A stretch of 64,000 bases of DNA, taken from positions 16,354 to 80,353 of the forward strand of contig CAJTPN010000007.1 of NCBI GenBank assembly GCA_910578185.1. Direction: 5' to 3'. This document shows, one piece after another, positions 7,920 through 15,561 of this stretch (position 1 is its first letter; the number at the start of each line of letters is the position of its first letter). Origin of the DNA: an uncultured Acetatifactor sp. (GTDB taxonomy: Bacteria; Bacillota; Clostridia; Lachnospirales; Lachnospiraceae). The notes beneath the pieces were generated by a model. It made no database searches. It was not told where the DNA came from and saw only the letters and a list, made by a program, of their open reading frames with translations. The translations under genes and the position numbers were made by a program.

Positions 7920-8966
7920 ATGGTGGAGAAGATAAAAAACAATCAGGTGGCATTATTGCTTTTTCTCACAGGGGCGGTTTACTTTTTTCTAAAGATCATA
8001 GCGCCTCTGACGTCACCGGTGCTGGGGGCTGTGTTGTTTGTGACCATCTTTGGTCCTCTGCTGCAGAAAATGCAAAGCAAATTAAAGATTCACAGACAGA
8101 TAGGGGCCTTGCTTTTGCTGCTGATTGCCTGTGGGATATTCGCCACATTGGTCTGGGTATTATTTTCCTGGATTGTTGTGAGTATGCCTGACTGGATAGG
8201 CGCGCTGGACTCGCTGGAAGAAGGGCTTGAGACCATTGTACATGAGACTTGCCGTGTGGTGGGAAAAACTCTTCGGATTGATGGGGATTACCTGGAACAG
8301 ACGCTGTTGGCTCGGGTACAGGAAGGGATCGACTATTTTCAGCAGCAGGTTTTGCCTGGGGTGTTGTCACAATCTCTGGAGTATATAAAGGTTCTGGCTT
8401 CCTTCGGAGGGTTTCTTGTGACCTTCCTCATTGCAACCGTTTTGTTGGCAAAGGATTATGACAATATCATGAACCGTCTGCTGGACAGGGAAGAGTGTCA
8501 TGTTTATTTAGAGATCGTCTGTGGAATTATACGCTATATTGCCACTTATATTAGGGCACAGTTTATCATTATGAGTATTATCGGCATTTTGTCGGCGGCG
8601 GTGCTGGGAGTCAGCGGAATCCACAGCGGGATTTTGTGGGGAATTCTTGCCGGGGTTTTGGACGCCCTGCCGTTTATCGGAACGGGAGTGGTTCTGGTGC
8701 CCCTTGGCATACAACAGCTTTTTGGAGCAAATTATGCGAGGGCGGTGATCTGCCTGCTGCTGTACGTGGCTTGTATTTTTATACGGGAATTATTGGAACC
8801 CAAGCTTATCGGCAAACGGGTGGGGGTTTCTCCTATTGCCATCTTGATATCCATTTACGCCGGAATCAAGCTCTTTGGTCTATGGGGAATCATAGGAGGT
8901 CCCCTGGGATTTGTGATGATATACCAGTCTTATTTAAGTTTAGAAAAAAGGCGGGACAGGCCGTAA
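7920..8966 (+). CDS. AI-2E family transporter (PerM-like membrane protein)
   Basis: 348 residues from ATG at 7920 with GGGAG 5 nt upstream. Hydrophobic segments occur at roughly 10-60, 70-95, 155-185, 215-260, 270-300 and 310-340, with an extracytoplasmic or amphipathic section about 100-155. The C-terminal half carries the family block GILWGILAGVLDALPFIGTG and LEPKLIGKRVGVSPI. The AI-2E/PerM family contains transporters of differing substrates, including Na+/H+ exchangers, so the autoinducer name should not be taken literally. Its stop codon abuts the stop of the convergent gene with no spacer. Confidence 0.88.
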   Translation: MVEKIKNNQVALLLFLTGAVYFFLKIIAPLTSPVLGAVLFVTIFGPLLQKMQSKLKIHRQIGALLLLLIACGIFATLVWVLFSWIVVSMPDWIGALDSLEEGLETIVHETCRVVGKTLRIDGDYLEQTLLARVQEGIDYFQQQVLPGVLSQSLEYIKVLASFGGFLVTFLIATVLLAKDYDNIMNRLLDREECHVYLEIVCGIIRYIATYIRAQFIIMSIIGILSAAVLGVSGIHSGILWGILAGVLDALPFIGTGVVLVPLGIQQLFGANYARAVICLLLYVACIFIRELLEPKLIGKRVGVSPIAILISIYAGIKLFGLWGIIGGPLGFVMIYQSYLSLEKRRDRP

Positions 8967-9536
8967 TTATTTTTTGTTTGTGCCCCGCATGATGCCAATG
9001 TGAAAAAGGATGTATTTGATCAGACTGAACAGCATAAACAATGCCATGACCAGGATGATAACGTCGGCGGCCCACATGGGCAGATGTATGAACAAAAGCA
9101 ATACGAACAGTCCCACATCCAGAATCATGGTGCAAACTTTTCCATACCATTGCGCGCCATTCCACACCTGTTTCTTTTTCTTCAGGTACAGTCCCATAAA
9201 TGCCATATAACCTTCTTTCAGCAAGAAGACGGCTACAAGAAACCACATCAACGGATAATGGAATGCCACCGCCAGGATCAGGGTGCCCTGTGTCAGCTTG
9301 TCCGCCGTGGGATCCAGCGCTTTTCCAAAGTCCGTTATCATATTAAATCTTCTGGCGATTTTTCCGTCCAGAAAGTCCGTCAAAAAAGAAACTGCCAAAA
9401 TGACAAATGCAATGATATAAGTTTCCCGGGAATCCGCTCTGACATACAATGTCAGAAACACCGGAAGCATCAATATCCGGAAGTATCCCATCAGATTTGG
9501 GATACTGAAATATTCTCTCAACCAATTTTTCTTCAT
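8967..9536 (-). CDS. CDP-alcohol phosphatidyltransferase (PgsA-like)
   Basis: 189 residues from ATG at 9536 with AAGGG 7 nt upstream. The full CDP-alcohol signature D-x2-DG-x2-AR-x8-G-x3-D-x3-D is visible in DFLDGKIARR...DFGKALDPTADK. The N-terminus, IPNLMGYFRILMLPVFL, is the usual first helix. About six membrane helices. The likely reaction is CDP-diacylglycerol plus glycerol-3-phosphate to phosphatidylglycerol-phosphate, or a cardiolipin-type variant; the sequence alone does not decide. It has its own promoter, divergent from the RNA repair gene. Confidence 0.88.
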   Translation of the reverse strand: MKKNWLREYFSIPNLMGYFRILMLPVFLTLYVRADSRETYIIAFVILAVSFLTDFLDGKIARRFNMITDFGKALDPTADKLTQGTLILAVAFHYPLMWFLVAVFLLKEGYMAFMGLYLKKKKQVWNGAQWYGKVCTMILDVGLFVLLLFIHLPMWAADVIILVMALFMLFSLIKYILFHIGIMRGTNKK

Positions 9537-9569
9537 GTTCGTACCCTTCTTATGTTGCCCTGCCCCACC

Positions 9570-9599
9570 ATTATAGCTTATCTTACCCTGATAAATCAA
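9570..9599 (-). promoter_or_regulatory. Promoter for CDP-alcohol phosphatidyltransferase gene
   Basis: On the minus strand TTGATT, an 18-nt spacer, then TATAAT. It faces away from the promoter at 9615-9643. Confidence 0.7.
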
Positions 9600-9614
9600 G
9601 AGATTTAAAATGAT

Positions 9615-9643
9615 TTGTGTTTTTTATCACCAGGCGCTATAAT
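9615..9643 (+). promoter_or_regulatory. Promoter for RNA repair gene
   Basis: TTGTGT, a 17-nt spacer, then TATAAT, 45 nt upstream of the start codon. Confidence 0.75.
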
Positions 9644-9687
9644 GAAAAGGTATCAATGGCTTTAAAACGGAAGGCAGGAGGGTGAAG

Positions 9688-11910
9688 ATGAGAATATTAT
9701 TGTTGTTAAGGGGATCGGCAGGATGCGGAAAATCCACCTGGATTCGGGAGAATGGTTTGGAACGGTATACACTGGCGGCGGATGATATCCGGTTATTATG
9801 TCAGAGTCCGCTGATGCTTCCGGACGGGACGGTGGGGATCAGTCAGGCCAACGATAACATAGTGTGGAAAACGCTGTTTAATATTTTGGAAGTCAGGATG
9901 CAGCGGGGGGACTTCACGGTTATTGACGCTACTAATTCCAAGACCAGTGAGATGAATCGCTACAAGGAAATGTGCGAAAGCTACAGATATCGGATTTACT
10001 GTGTGGATTTTACACATATTCCCATTGAGGAAGTGAAGAAGAGAAATGCCGGACGAGAAGTATATAAGAGGGTGCCAGAGGAAGTTATTGACACCATGTA
10101 TGCCAGATTTGCCACGCAGAATATTCCTTCAGGCATTAAAGTGCTAAAACCGGACGAGATAAACACCATGTGGCTGAAAATGTTTGATATGTCCTCCTAT
10201 AAGAAAATACACCACATCGGGGATATTCACGGATGCAATACGGTTCTGCAAAAGTACCTTGAGGATAACGGCGGCATCAAAGACGACGAAATGTACATTT
10301 TTGTGGGGGACTACATAGATCGCGGTATCGAGAACGCGGAAGTTGTAAAGTTTTTGCTCTCCATTATGAACAGGAAAAACGTGCTGCTGTTGGAGGGAAA
10401 CCATGAGAGATGGCTGTGGCTTTGGGCCAGCGACTGCGTGGGCAGGTCCAAGGAGTTTGAGACAGTGACAAAGCCCGTGTTGGAAGCGGCGGGTATCAGC
10501 AAGAAAAGCGTGAGACAGCTTTACCGGAAATTCGGACAGTGCGCTTACTATAGATATGGGGAAAAAGTCTTTTTGGTAACCCATGGGGGGTTAAGCAGTG
10601 TGCCGGAGAATTTGTCCTTTGTGGCAACGGATCAGATGATCAAGGGAGTGGGGAATTACAATGACTCCGATAAGGTGGCGGAGGCCTTCTTTGATAACAC
10701 ACCGGATTACTATTACCAGATTCACGGGCACCGGAATACCAGGCAGACGCCGGTTATGGCGAATGACAGAGTGTTTAACTTAGAAGGGCAGGTGGAATAC
10801 GGAGGCTGCCTGCGCTGTGTACAGGTGGACGAAGAAGGCATTCACTGTATTGAAGTGAGAAACCAGGTGTATAAATCTCCGGAAGTGCAGGAGGAAACGG
10901 CAGGGGAAGGCGGCGTGACCGGACTGCCTGTAGAGATTCCCGTGGAAGATGTAATCGTCTCCCTGCGGCGCAACCGTTATATCCAGGAGAAAAAGTTTGG
11001 CAGCATCTCTTCCTTTAATTATACGGACAAAGCTTTTGAGGACAAAATCTGGGATGAACAGACCACCAAGGCACGGGGACTTTATCTGGATACGGTCAAA
11101 AATCAGGTGGTAGCAAGGTCCTATGACAAATTTTTCAATATCAACGAGCGTCCGGAGACAAAGTTTGAGATGCTTCAGCATAAGCTTACATTTCCTGTGA
11201 CGGCTTATGTAAAAGAAAATGGATTTCTTGGGATCGTAAGCTATAATGAATATGAGGATGGGCTGTTTGCTGCCAGCAAGTCCACCATTGACAGTCAGTA
11301 TGCGCAGTATTTTCAGGGGATGCTACAACGGACCGTGTCTGCGGAAAACCTGGAGAAAATGAAGGAATACTGCAAAGAAAAAAAGGTATCTTTTGTGTTT
11401 GAATGTGTTGATATGGAGAATGATCCGCATATCATCGAATATCCGGAAAACAGACTCTTTTTGCTGGACATTGTCCATAATTCCATGAAATTTGTCAAAT
11501 ATGAGTATGATACCATGTGCTATGTGGCCAATCAGTTTGGGCTTACGCCAAAGGAGAAAGCCTGTGAAATTGCGGATTGGCAGGAATTCTACGATTGGTA
11601 CTATGACGTCTGTGAAGAGGATTATGAGTATGAGGGCCGCAGGATAGAGGGCTTTGTAATCGAGGACAGCACAGGCTATATGACAAAGTTGAAGCTGACC
11701 TATTATAATTTCTGGAAGTATATGAGGAGCATTTCCCGGGAGGCGATCCGAAAGGGCTATATCACCAAAACTTCCGCTTTGACCACACCGCTTGCAAACG
11801 AGTACTATGCATGGGTGAGAAAGCTTCATGACGCGGAGCATGTGGACAGCATTCCCAGAGACATCTGTTCCCTTCGCAGGATGTTTTATCAGGAAAAAAG
11901 CAGGCAGTGA
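9688..11910 (+). CDS. Three-domain RNA repair enzyme: polynucleotide kinase, phosphatase, Rnl1-like ligase
   Basis: 740 residues from ATG at 9688; AGGAGG ends 6 nt upstream, so the GTG six bases earlier is too close. Domain 1 (1-160): P-loop kinase with GSAGCGKST (Lys15) and a DATNS motif. Domain 2 (about 172-390): calcineurin-type phosphatase with GDIHG (178-182), GDYIDRG, GNHE, THGG and IHGH. Domain 3 (about 420-740): nucleotidyltransferase with ARGLYLD, SYDKFFNINE and KENG, whose Lys509 should take AMP, as in T4 RNA ligase 1. Kinase and phosphatase resemble bacterial Pnkp, whereas the ligase looks like T4 RnlA. Together they could heal and seal cleaved RNA, for example tRNA cut by a nuclease; this is inference. 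No Hen1 methyltransferase lies beside it. Confidence 0.88.
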   Translation: MRILLLLRGSAGCGKSTWIRENGLERYTLAADDIRLLCQSPLMLPDGTVGISQANDNIVWKTLFNILEVRMQRGDFTVIDATNSKTSEMNRYKEMCESYRYRIYCVDFTHIPIEEVKKRNAGREVYKRVPEEVIDTMYARFATQNIPSGIKVLKPDEINTMWLKMFDMSSYKKIHHIGDIHGCNTVLQKYLEDNGGIKDDEMYIFVGDYIDRGIENAEVVKFLLSIMNRKNVLLLEGNHERWLWLWASDCVGRSKEFETVTKPVLEAAGISKKSVRQLYRKFGQCAYYRYGEKVFLVTHGGLSSVPENLSFVATDQMIKGVGNYNDSDKVAEAFFDNTPDYYYQIHGHRNTRQTPVMANDRVFNLEGQVEYGGCLRCVQVDEEGIHCIEVRNQVYKSPEVQEETAGEGGVTGLPVEIPVEDVIVSLRRNRYIQEKKFGSISSFNYTDKAFEDKIWDEQTTKARGLYLDTVKNQVVARSYDKFFNINERPETKFEMLQHKLTFPVTAYVKENGFLGIVSYNEYEDGLFAASKSTIDSQYAQYFQGMLQRTVSAENLEKMKEYCKEKKVSFVFECVDMENDPHIIEYPENRLFLLDIVHNSMKFVKYEYDTMCYVANQFGLTPKEKACEIADWQEFYDWYYDVCEEDYEYEGRRIEGFVIEDSTGYMTKLKLTYYNFWKYMRSISREAIRKGYITKTSALTTPLANEYYAWVRKLHDAEHVDSIPRDICSLRRMFYQEKSRQ

Positions 11911-11914
11911 AAAA

Positions 11915-11973
11915 GGGGAAGTAAATGGGGAAGTAAATGGGGAAGTAAAAGGGGCCGGTAAATTTACCGGCCC
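11915..11973 (+). terminator. Short tandem repeats and palindromic terminator between convergent genes
   Basis: GGGGAAGTAAAT is repeated about three times (11915-11950), then a perfect 22-nt palindrome GGGCCGGTAAA/TTTACCGGCCC at 11952-11973 follows. It sits between the stops of two convergent genes and can serve both. T-runs are weak. Confidence 0.6.
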
Positions 11974-11977
11974 GCTT

Positions 11978-14617
11978 TCAGTTCTTCATCTCAGGGGCTT
12001 CCCGATAACCGGAAAGCATCCACATCATTTTTTCCAGGTTGAGAGGCTTTGTCAGATGCCCGTTCATGCCGGCGGCCTTTGTTGCCTCCATGTCTTCTTC
12101 GTATACGTCCGCCGTCATGGCTAAAATGGGAATTTCCGCCGCATCCGAGCGTTCCATGGAGCGAATTGCCTTTGTGGCGGCAATGCCGTCCATGACAGGC
12201 ATATGTACATCCATCAATATCACGTCAAAGGTTTCCGCCGGGTGGCTGCGGAAGGCATCCACGGCTTCCTGGCCGTTCTTTACCATGGTCACGATGGCGC
12301 CTCCTTCTTCCAGAATCGCCTGTGCGATTTCCAGGTTTAACTCCACATCGTCCGCTAACAGAATTTTCAGTCCGGTTAACTCCGTTACCACTTTCTTTGG
12401 CTGGTTGGAGGGATAGAAACGTGATAAGGTTTTAAACAGCATGTCTATGTCGATAGGTTTGGATAAATGGGCGTTCATCCCGGCTTCTCGGGTATTGCGG
12501 ATATCCTCCTCAAAAGCATTTGCGGTCATGGCAATAATGGGGATGGTCTTTGCATCCGGTCTGTCCAGCGCGCGGATAGTCTTGGTAGCGGTGATTCCGT
12601 CCATTACCGGCATCATAATATCCATGATAATCATGTCAAACGTACCAGCCGGCTGGCTGCGGAAGGCGTCCACGGCTTCCTGCCCATTCATTGCGGGAGT
12701 GATGATTGCGCCCTCTTCCTCAAGAATACTCTGAGCGATTTCCAAATTCAGCTCAATATCCTCCACCAGCAGAGCCTTCATACCCTTAAGATTGATATGC
12801 TGCTCAAACTTCGGCTCGTTGAGGTTGGCATTCTTGTCAATATCAATCCAAAACTCCAGTGTAAATTTTGTCCCCTGGTTCGGCCGACTATCCACTTCTA
12901 TCGTACCGCCCATCATTTCCACAAATTTTTTTGTGATCGCCATGCCAAGGCCGGTCCCTTTGTAGGTAGTACGGGTGCCGTCGTCCTCTTGGGAAAAGGC
13001 GTCAAAGAGGCGGGGCAGGAATTCCGGTTTCATACCGATGCCCGTATCTTCCAGCTCAAAGCAAAAATGTGCGCGTTCTCCCTGACTTTCTATTTCTTTG
13101 GCGCGGAAATATATCTTGCCGCCGTCGGGAGTGAATTTTACCGAGTTGCCCAGTATGTTGATAAATACCTGACGCAAGTGCAGTTCGTCCCCGATCAGCA
13201 GCGGATGTTCAAATGTGTCCGTTTCATGGAAAAGTTCCAAATCCCTTGTGGCAAGCTGGCCGCCGATAATGGAGACACAGTTGTCAATACAGGTTCTTAT
13301 GTCAAAACTCTCATGATTAACCTTAGTCTTGCCGGACTCAATACGGCTCATATCCAGTACATCGTTGATCAGGCCCAGCAGGTGCTGAGAGGAGCCGCTG
13401 ATTTTTTTCAGACAATCCAGAACCTTTTCCTTATTGTTGATATTTTTCAGTGCAATGTCGGTCATTCCCATGATTCCATTGATAGGAGTGCGGATATCGT
13501 GGCTCATATGGGAGAGAAAGTCGCTTTTGGCCTGATTTGCACTGTTGGCTTCCTCTGCGGCTGTCACCAGTAATTGATTGGCTTCGTCTTTTTGCCGCAC
13601 CAGACGTTTGTCATTCCTGGAGATCATGGTCAGTATGATGGCAATAGCGGCAAGCGTCAGGACGGCCACGGAAGCGATCACAAAGAACAGTACGGTGCGG
13701 TTCAGCAGCAGTATGGTGTCGGCGCCCAGTATTTCCGTGGGGACAAACATGAGAATCTGCCAGTTTTCCGTTGTCACTGCGGCATTTGCCAAAAACCAGT
13801 GTTGCTTTTTCTCGTTTGCATCCCCAAATTCAAATTCCAGCGCGGTATTTTCACCCCGATCTAATTCACGTTTGAAATCCTCGTAGATTCCGCCGTGTAC
13901 AATACGGAAGTCTTGAATGGCGTTTAAGACATTGTGCTCTTCAATAAAGTTTTTTGCATAGGTATATTTATAGAGCCGTTCTCCGTCGGCGTTCACCAGG
14001 TATGTGTAACACTGATCCCCAAAGCCGCTTACGGAGATCTTTTTCCGAATCATATCCATATTCACAGCCACGGCAAGATGCGTGATTTTATTGCCATTTT
14101 CTTCTATTATCAAAGGGTTTTGCAGGCGTTCCAGGAAAACAAAGTAGGATTGTTGATTTTTATGGGGAATTTCCGTTACGATCTGCTGTAAATCCACAGC
14201 GTTTACCGTTAGAAGTTCTGTCAGAGGCCAATGTCCGCTCACGGAGTCAGAAGAATAATAGTTGGCATTTTCATCGATGCCCAGCACAAGGGAGTCGCTT
14301 TCGATGATATATTTTGAGGTGGACGCAAGCATCTGAATCAGACTCTCTTCCGATGTAATCTTTTCATCATTCAAAATATGTTCGCAGGCATAGACCTGCT
14401 GCCATGAATAGCTGATAACGCTGTCCACGATGTCGGAAGCTTTGTCGGTAAATTCTATAATATGGCTCTTTCGTTCCTCAAAAAGCTGTTTTTCCAGAAA
14501 AGAAAAATAATGCATGGAAGCAGTCACAAGAATTGCGATTGCAATTAAGATAAAGACGACAGGCCCCCCTTTAAGAGCATGTTCTTTTTGATTTGACGGT
14601 GTTTTTGTTGTTTTCAT
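11978..14617 (-). CDS. Hybrid sensor histidine kinase with two receiver domains
   Basis: 879 residues from ATG at 14617 (AGAGGG 8 nt upstream). Membrane segment about 18-38, a periplasmic Cache-like sensor about 40-320, second membrane segment about 322-345, coiled coil, kinase core with SHMSHDIRTPINGIMGM (phospho-His), NILGNSVKFTPDGG, DTGIGM and TGLGMAI. Two receivers follow, each with MD-I/V-MPVMDG phospho-Asp sites and SKP/TKP lysines. The receivers are strikingly alike, both holding VELNLEIAQ-type and GQEAVDAFRS segments, consistent with internal duplication. No DNA-binding output or HPt domain is present, so phosphate must pass to a separate partner. No cognate regulator lies next to it. 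Confidence 0.92.
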   Translation of the reverse strand: MKTTKTPSNQKEHALKGGPVVFILIAIAILVTASMHYFSFLEKQLFEERKSHIIEFTDKASDIVDSVISYSWQQVYACEHILNDEKITSEESLIQMLASTSKYIIESDSLVLGIDENANYYSSDSVSGHWPLTELLTVNAVDLQQIVTEIPHKNQQSYFVFLERLQNPLIIEENGNKITHLAVAVNMDMIRKKISVSGFGDQCYTYLVNADGERLYKYTYAKNFIEEHNVLNAIQDFRIVHGGIYEDFKRELDRGENTALEFEFGDANEKKQHWFLANAAVTTENWQILMFVPTEILGADTILLLNRTVLFFVIASVAVLTLAAIAIILTMISRNDKRLVRQKDEANQLLVTAAEEANSANQAKSDFLSHMSHDIRTPINGIMGMTDIALKNINNKEKVLDCLKKISGSSQHLLGLINDVLDMSRIESGKTKVNHESFDIRTCIDNCVSIIGGQLATRDLELFHETDTFEHPLLIGDELHLRQVFINILGNSVKFTPDGGKIYFRAKEIESQGERAHFCFELEDTGIGMKPEFLPRLFDAFSQEDDGTRTTYKGTGLGMAITKKFVEMMGGTIEVDSRPNQGTKFTLEFWIDIDKNANLNEPKFEQHINLKGMKALLVEDIELNLEIAQSILEEEGAIITPAMNGQEAVDAFRSQPAGTFDMIIMDIMMPVMDGITATKTIRALDRPDAKTIPIIAMTANAFEEDIRNTREAGMNAHLSKPIDIDMLFKTLSRFYPSNQPKKVVTELTGLKILLADDVELNLEIAQAILEEGGAIVTMVKNGQEAVDAFRSHPAETFDVILMDVHMPVMDGIAATKAIRSMERSDAAEIPILAMTADVYEEDMEATKAAGMNGHLTKPLNLEKMMWMLSGYREAPEMKN

Positions 14618-14781
14618 ATATTGCCCTCTAAAGTCATAAGACATTTATTTCAATTTAGTAAAAAGCTTTTGTATAAGCTTTTCTCTATATTACCACATAT
14701 AGGGGCATAAATCCATTTATTTTTATAATAAACGATATAAATTGTTTTTTGGCCCGGTAAGGACAATATCTGAGGCAAAGG

Positions 14782-14815
14782 AAAAATGGTACCGTTGCAT
14801 AGGAACAGTACCATT
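14782..14815 (-). terminator. Terminator of metallophosphoesterase operon
   Basis: On the minus strand AATGGTAC and GTACCATT form the stem, followed by TTTTTC. Confidence 0.75.
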
Positions 14816-14835
14816 CATACAGGTTTTCCTAAAAG

Positions 14836-15459
14836 TCAGGGGAATATATGTTCTTTCGGATTCTCGTCTTCAAATTCAAATACACAGCGGTCATAGGCGT
14901 TGATCACATGGGTATCCTGGTACTTATCATAACGTTTGTGTTTTGCACCGTAAGTCATGTGCACATGACCGTGAAGGAAATACTTCGGCTTGTACTTTTC
15001 AAGCAGACTGCGGAAGGCCTGAAAGCCCTGATGGGGCAGATCGCGCCCGTCGTTTAGCTGATAGGCGGGGGCGTGGGTCACAAGTATGTCAAAGCCGTGG
15101 CTGCGCACCAGCTGAAACCAGAGCTTTTTGATTCTAAGCTGCATCTGCCTTTCTGTATATTGATTTGTCCCGGGCTTGTAGCGCATGGAACCGCCCAGGC
15201 CCAGGATGCGTATCCCTTCGTGGACATAGATACGGTCCTCTATGCAGATGCAGCCTTCCGGCGGAATGCGTTCATATTTGTCGTCATGATTTCCATGAAT
15301 ATACAGAACCGGTACAGAGGAAAGCGTTACCAGAAAGGAAAGATAACGAGGATCAAGATCACCGCAGGAGATGATCAGGTCAATGCCCTCCAGCTTACTT
15401 TTTTCAAAATAATCCCATAGATACTTGGACTCCACATCCGCAATCGCCAATATCTTCAT
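14836..15459 (-). CDS. Metallophosphoesterase, calcineurin-like
   Basis: 207 residues. Metal-binding motifs are in order: the first motif reads IADVESKYLW in place of the usual D-x-H, then SCGDLDPRYL, GNHDDKYE, THAPAYQLND and LHGHVHMTYG. The atypical first motif (Asp present, His replaced) is visible and may affect one metal site. No signal peptide, so cytoplasmic. It lies 102 nt after the BMP-like gene on the same strand and is probably cotranscribed. The substrate, a phosphodiester or phosphomonoester, cannot be told from sequence. Confidence 0.85.
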   Translation of the reverse strand: MKILAIADVESKYLWDYFEKSKLEGIDLIISCGDLDPRYLSFLVTLSSVPVLYIHGNHDDKYERIPPEGCICIEDRIYVHEGIRILGLGGSMRYKPGTNQYTERQMQLRIKKLWFQLVRSHGFDILVTHAPAYQLNDGRDLPHQGFQAFRSLLEKYKPKYFLHGHVHMTYGAKHKRYDKYQDTHVINAYDRCVFEFEDENPKEHIFP

Positions 15460-15561
15460 GTGTCAATCTACCTCTTCGCCTGCATTTTTTATTGCCAGGA
15501 AGATTATTGCAGGCATTGTACGCTTACCTTTCAGACTTATTATTCGGCTGTTTTGGAAGTT

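Noticed and set aside
7553..7942. 129-codon minus frame with a hydrophobic stretch
   Set aside because: Overlaps both the pseudouridine synthase end and the AI-2E family start; the hydrophobic part is short and no ribosome site is seen.
12467..13573. 368-codon plus frame
   Set aside because: Antisense to the hybrid kinase core and without any recognisable pattern.
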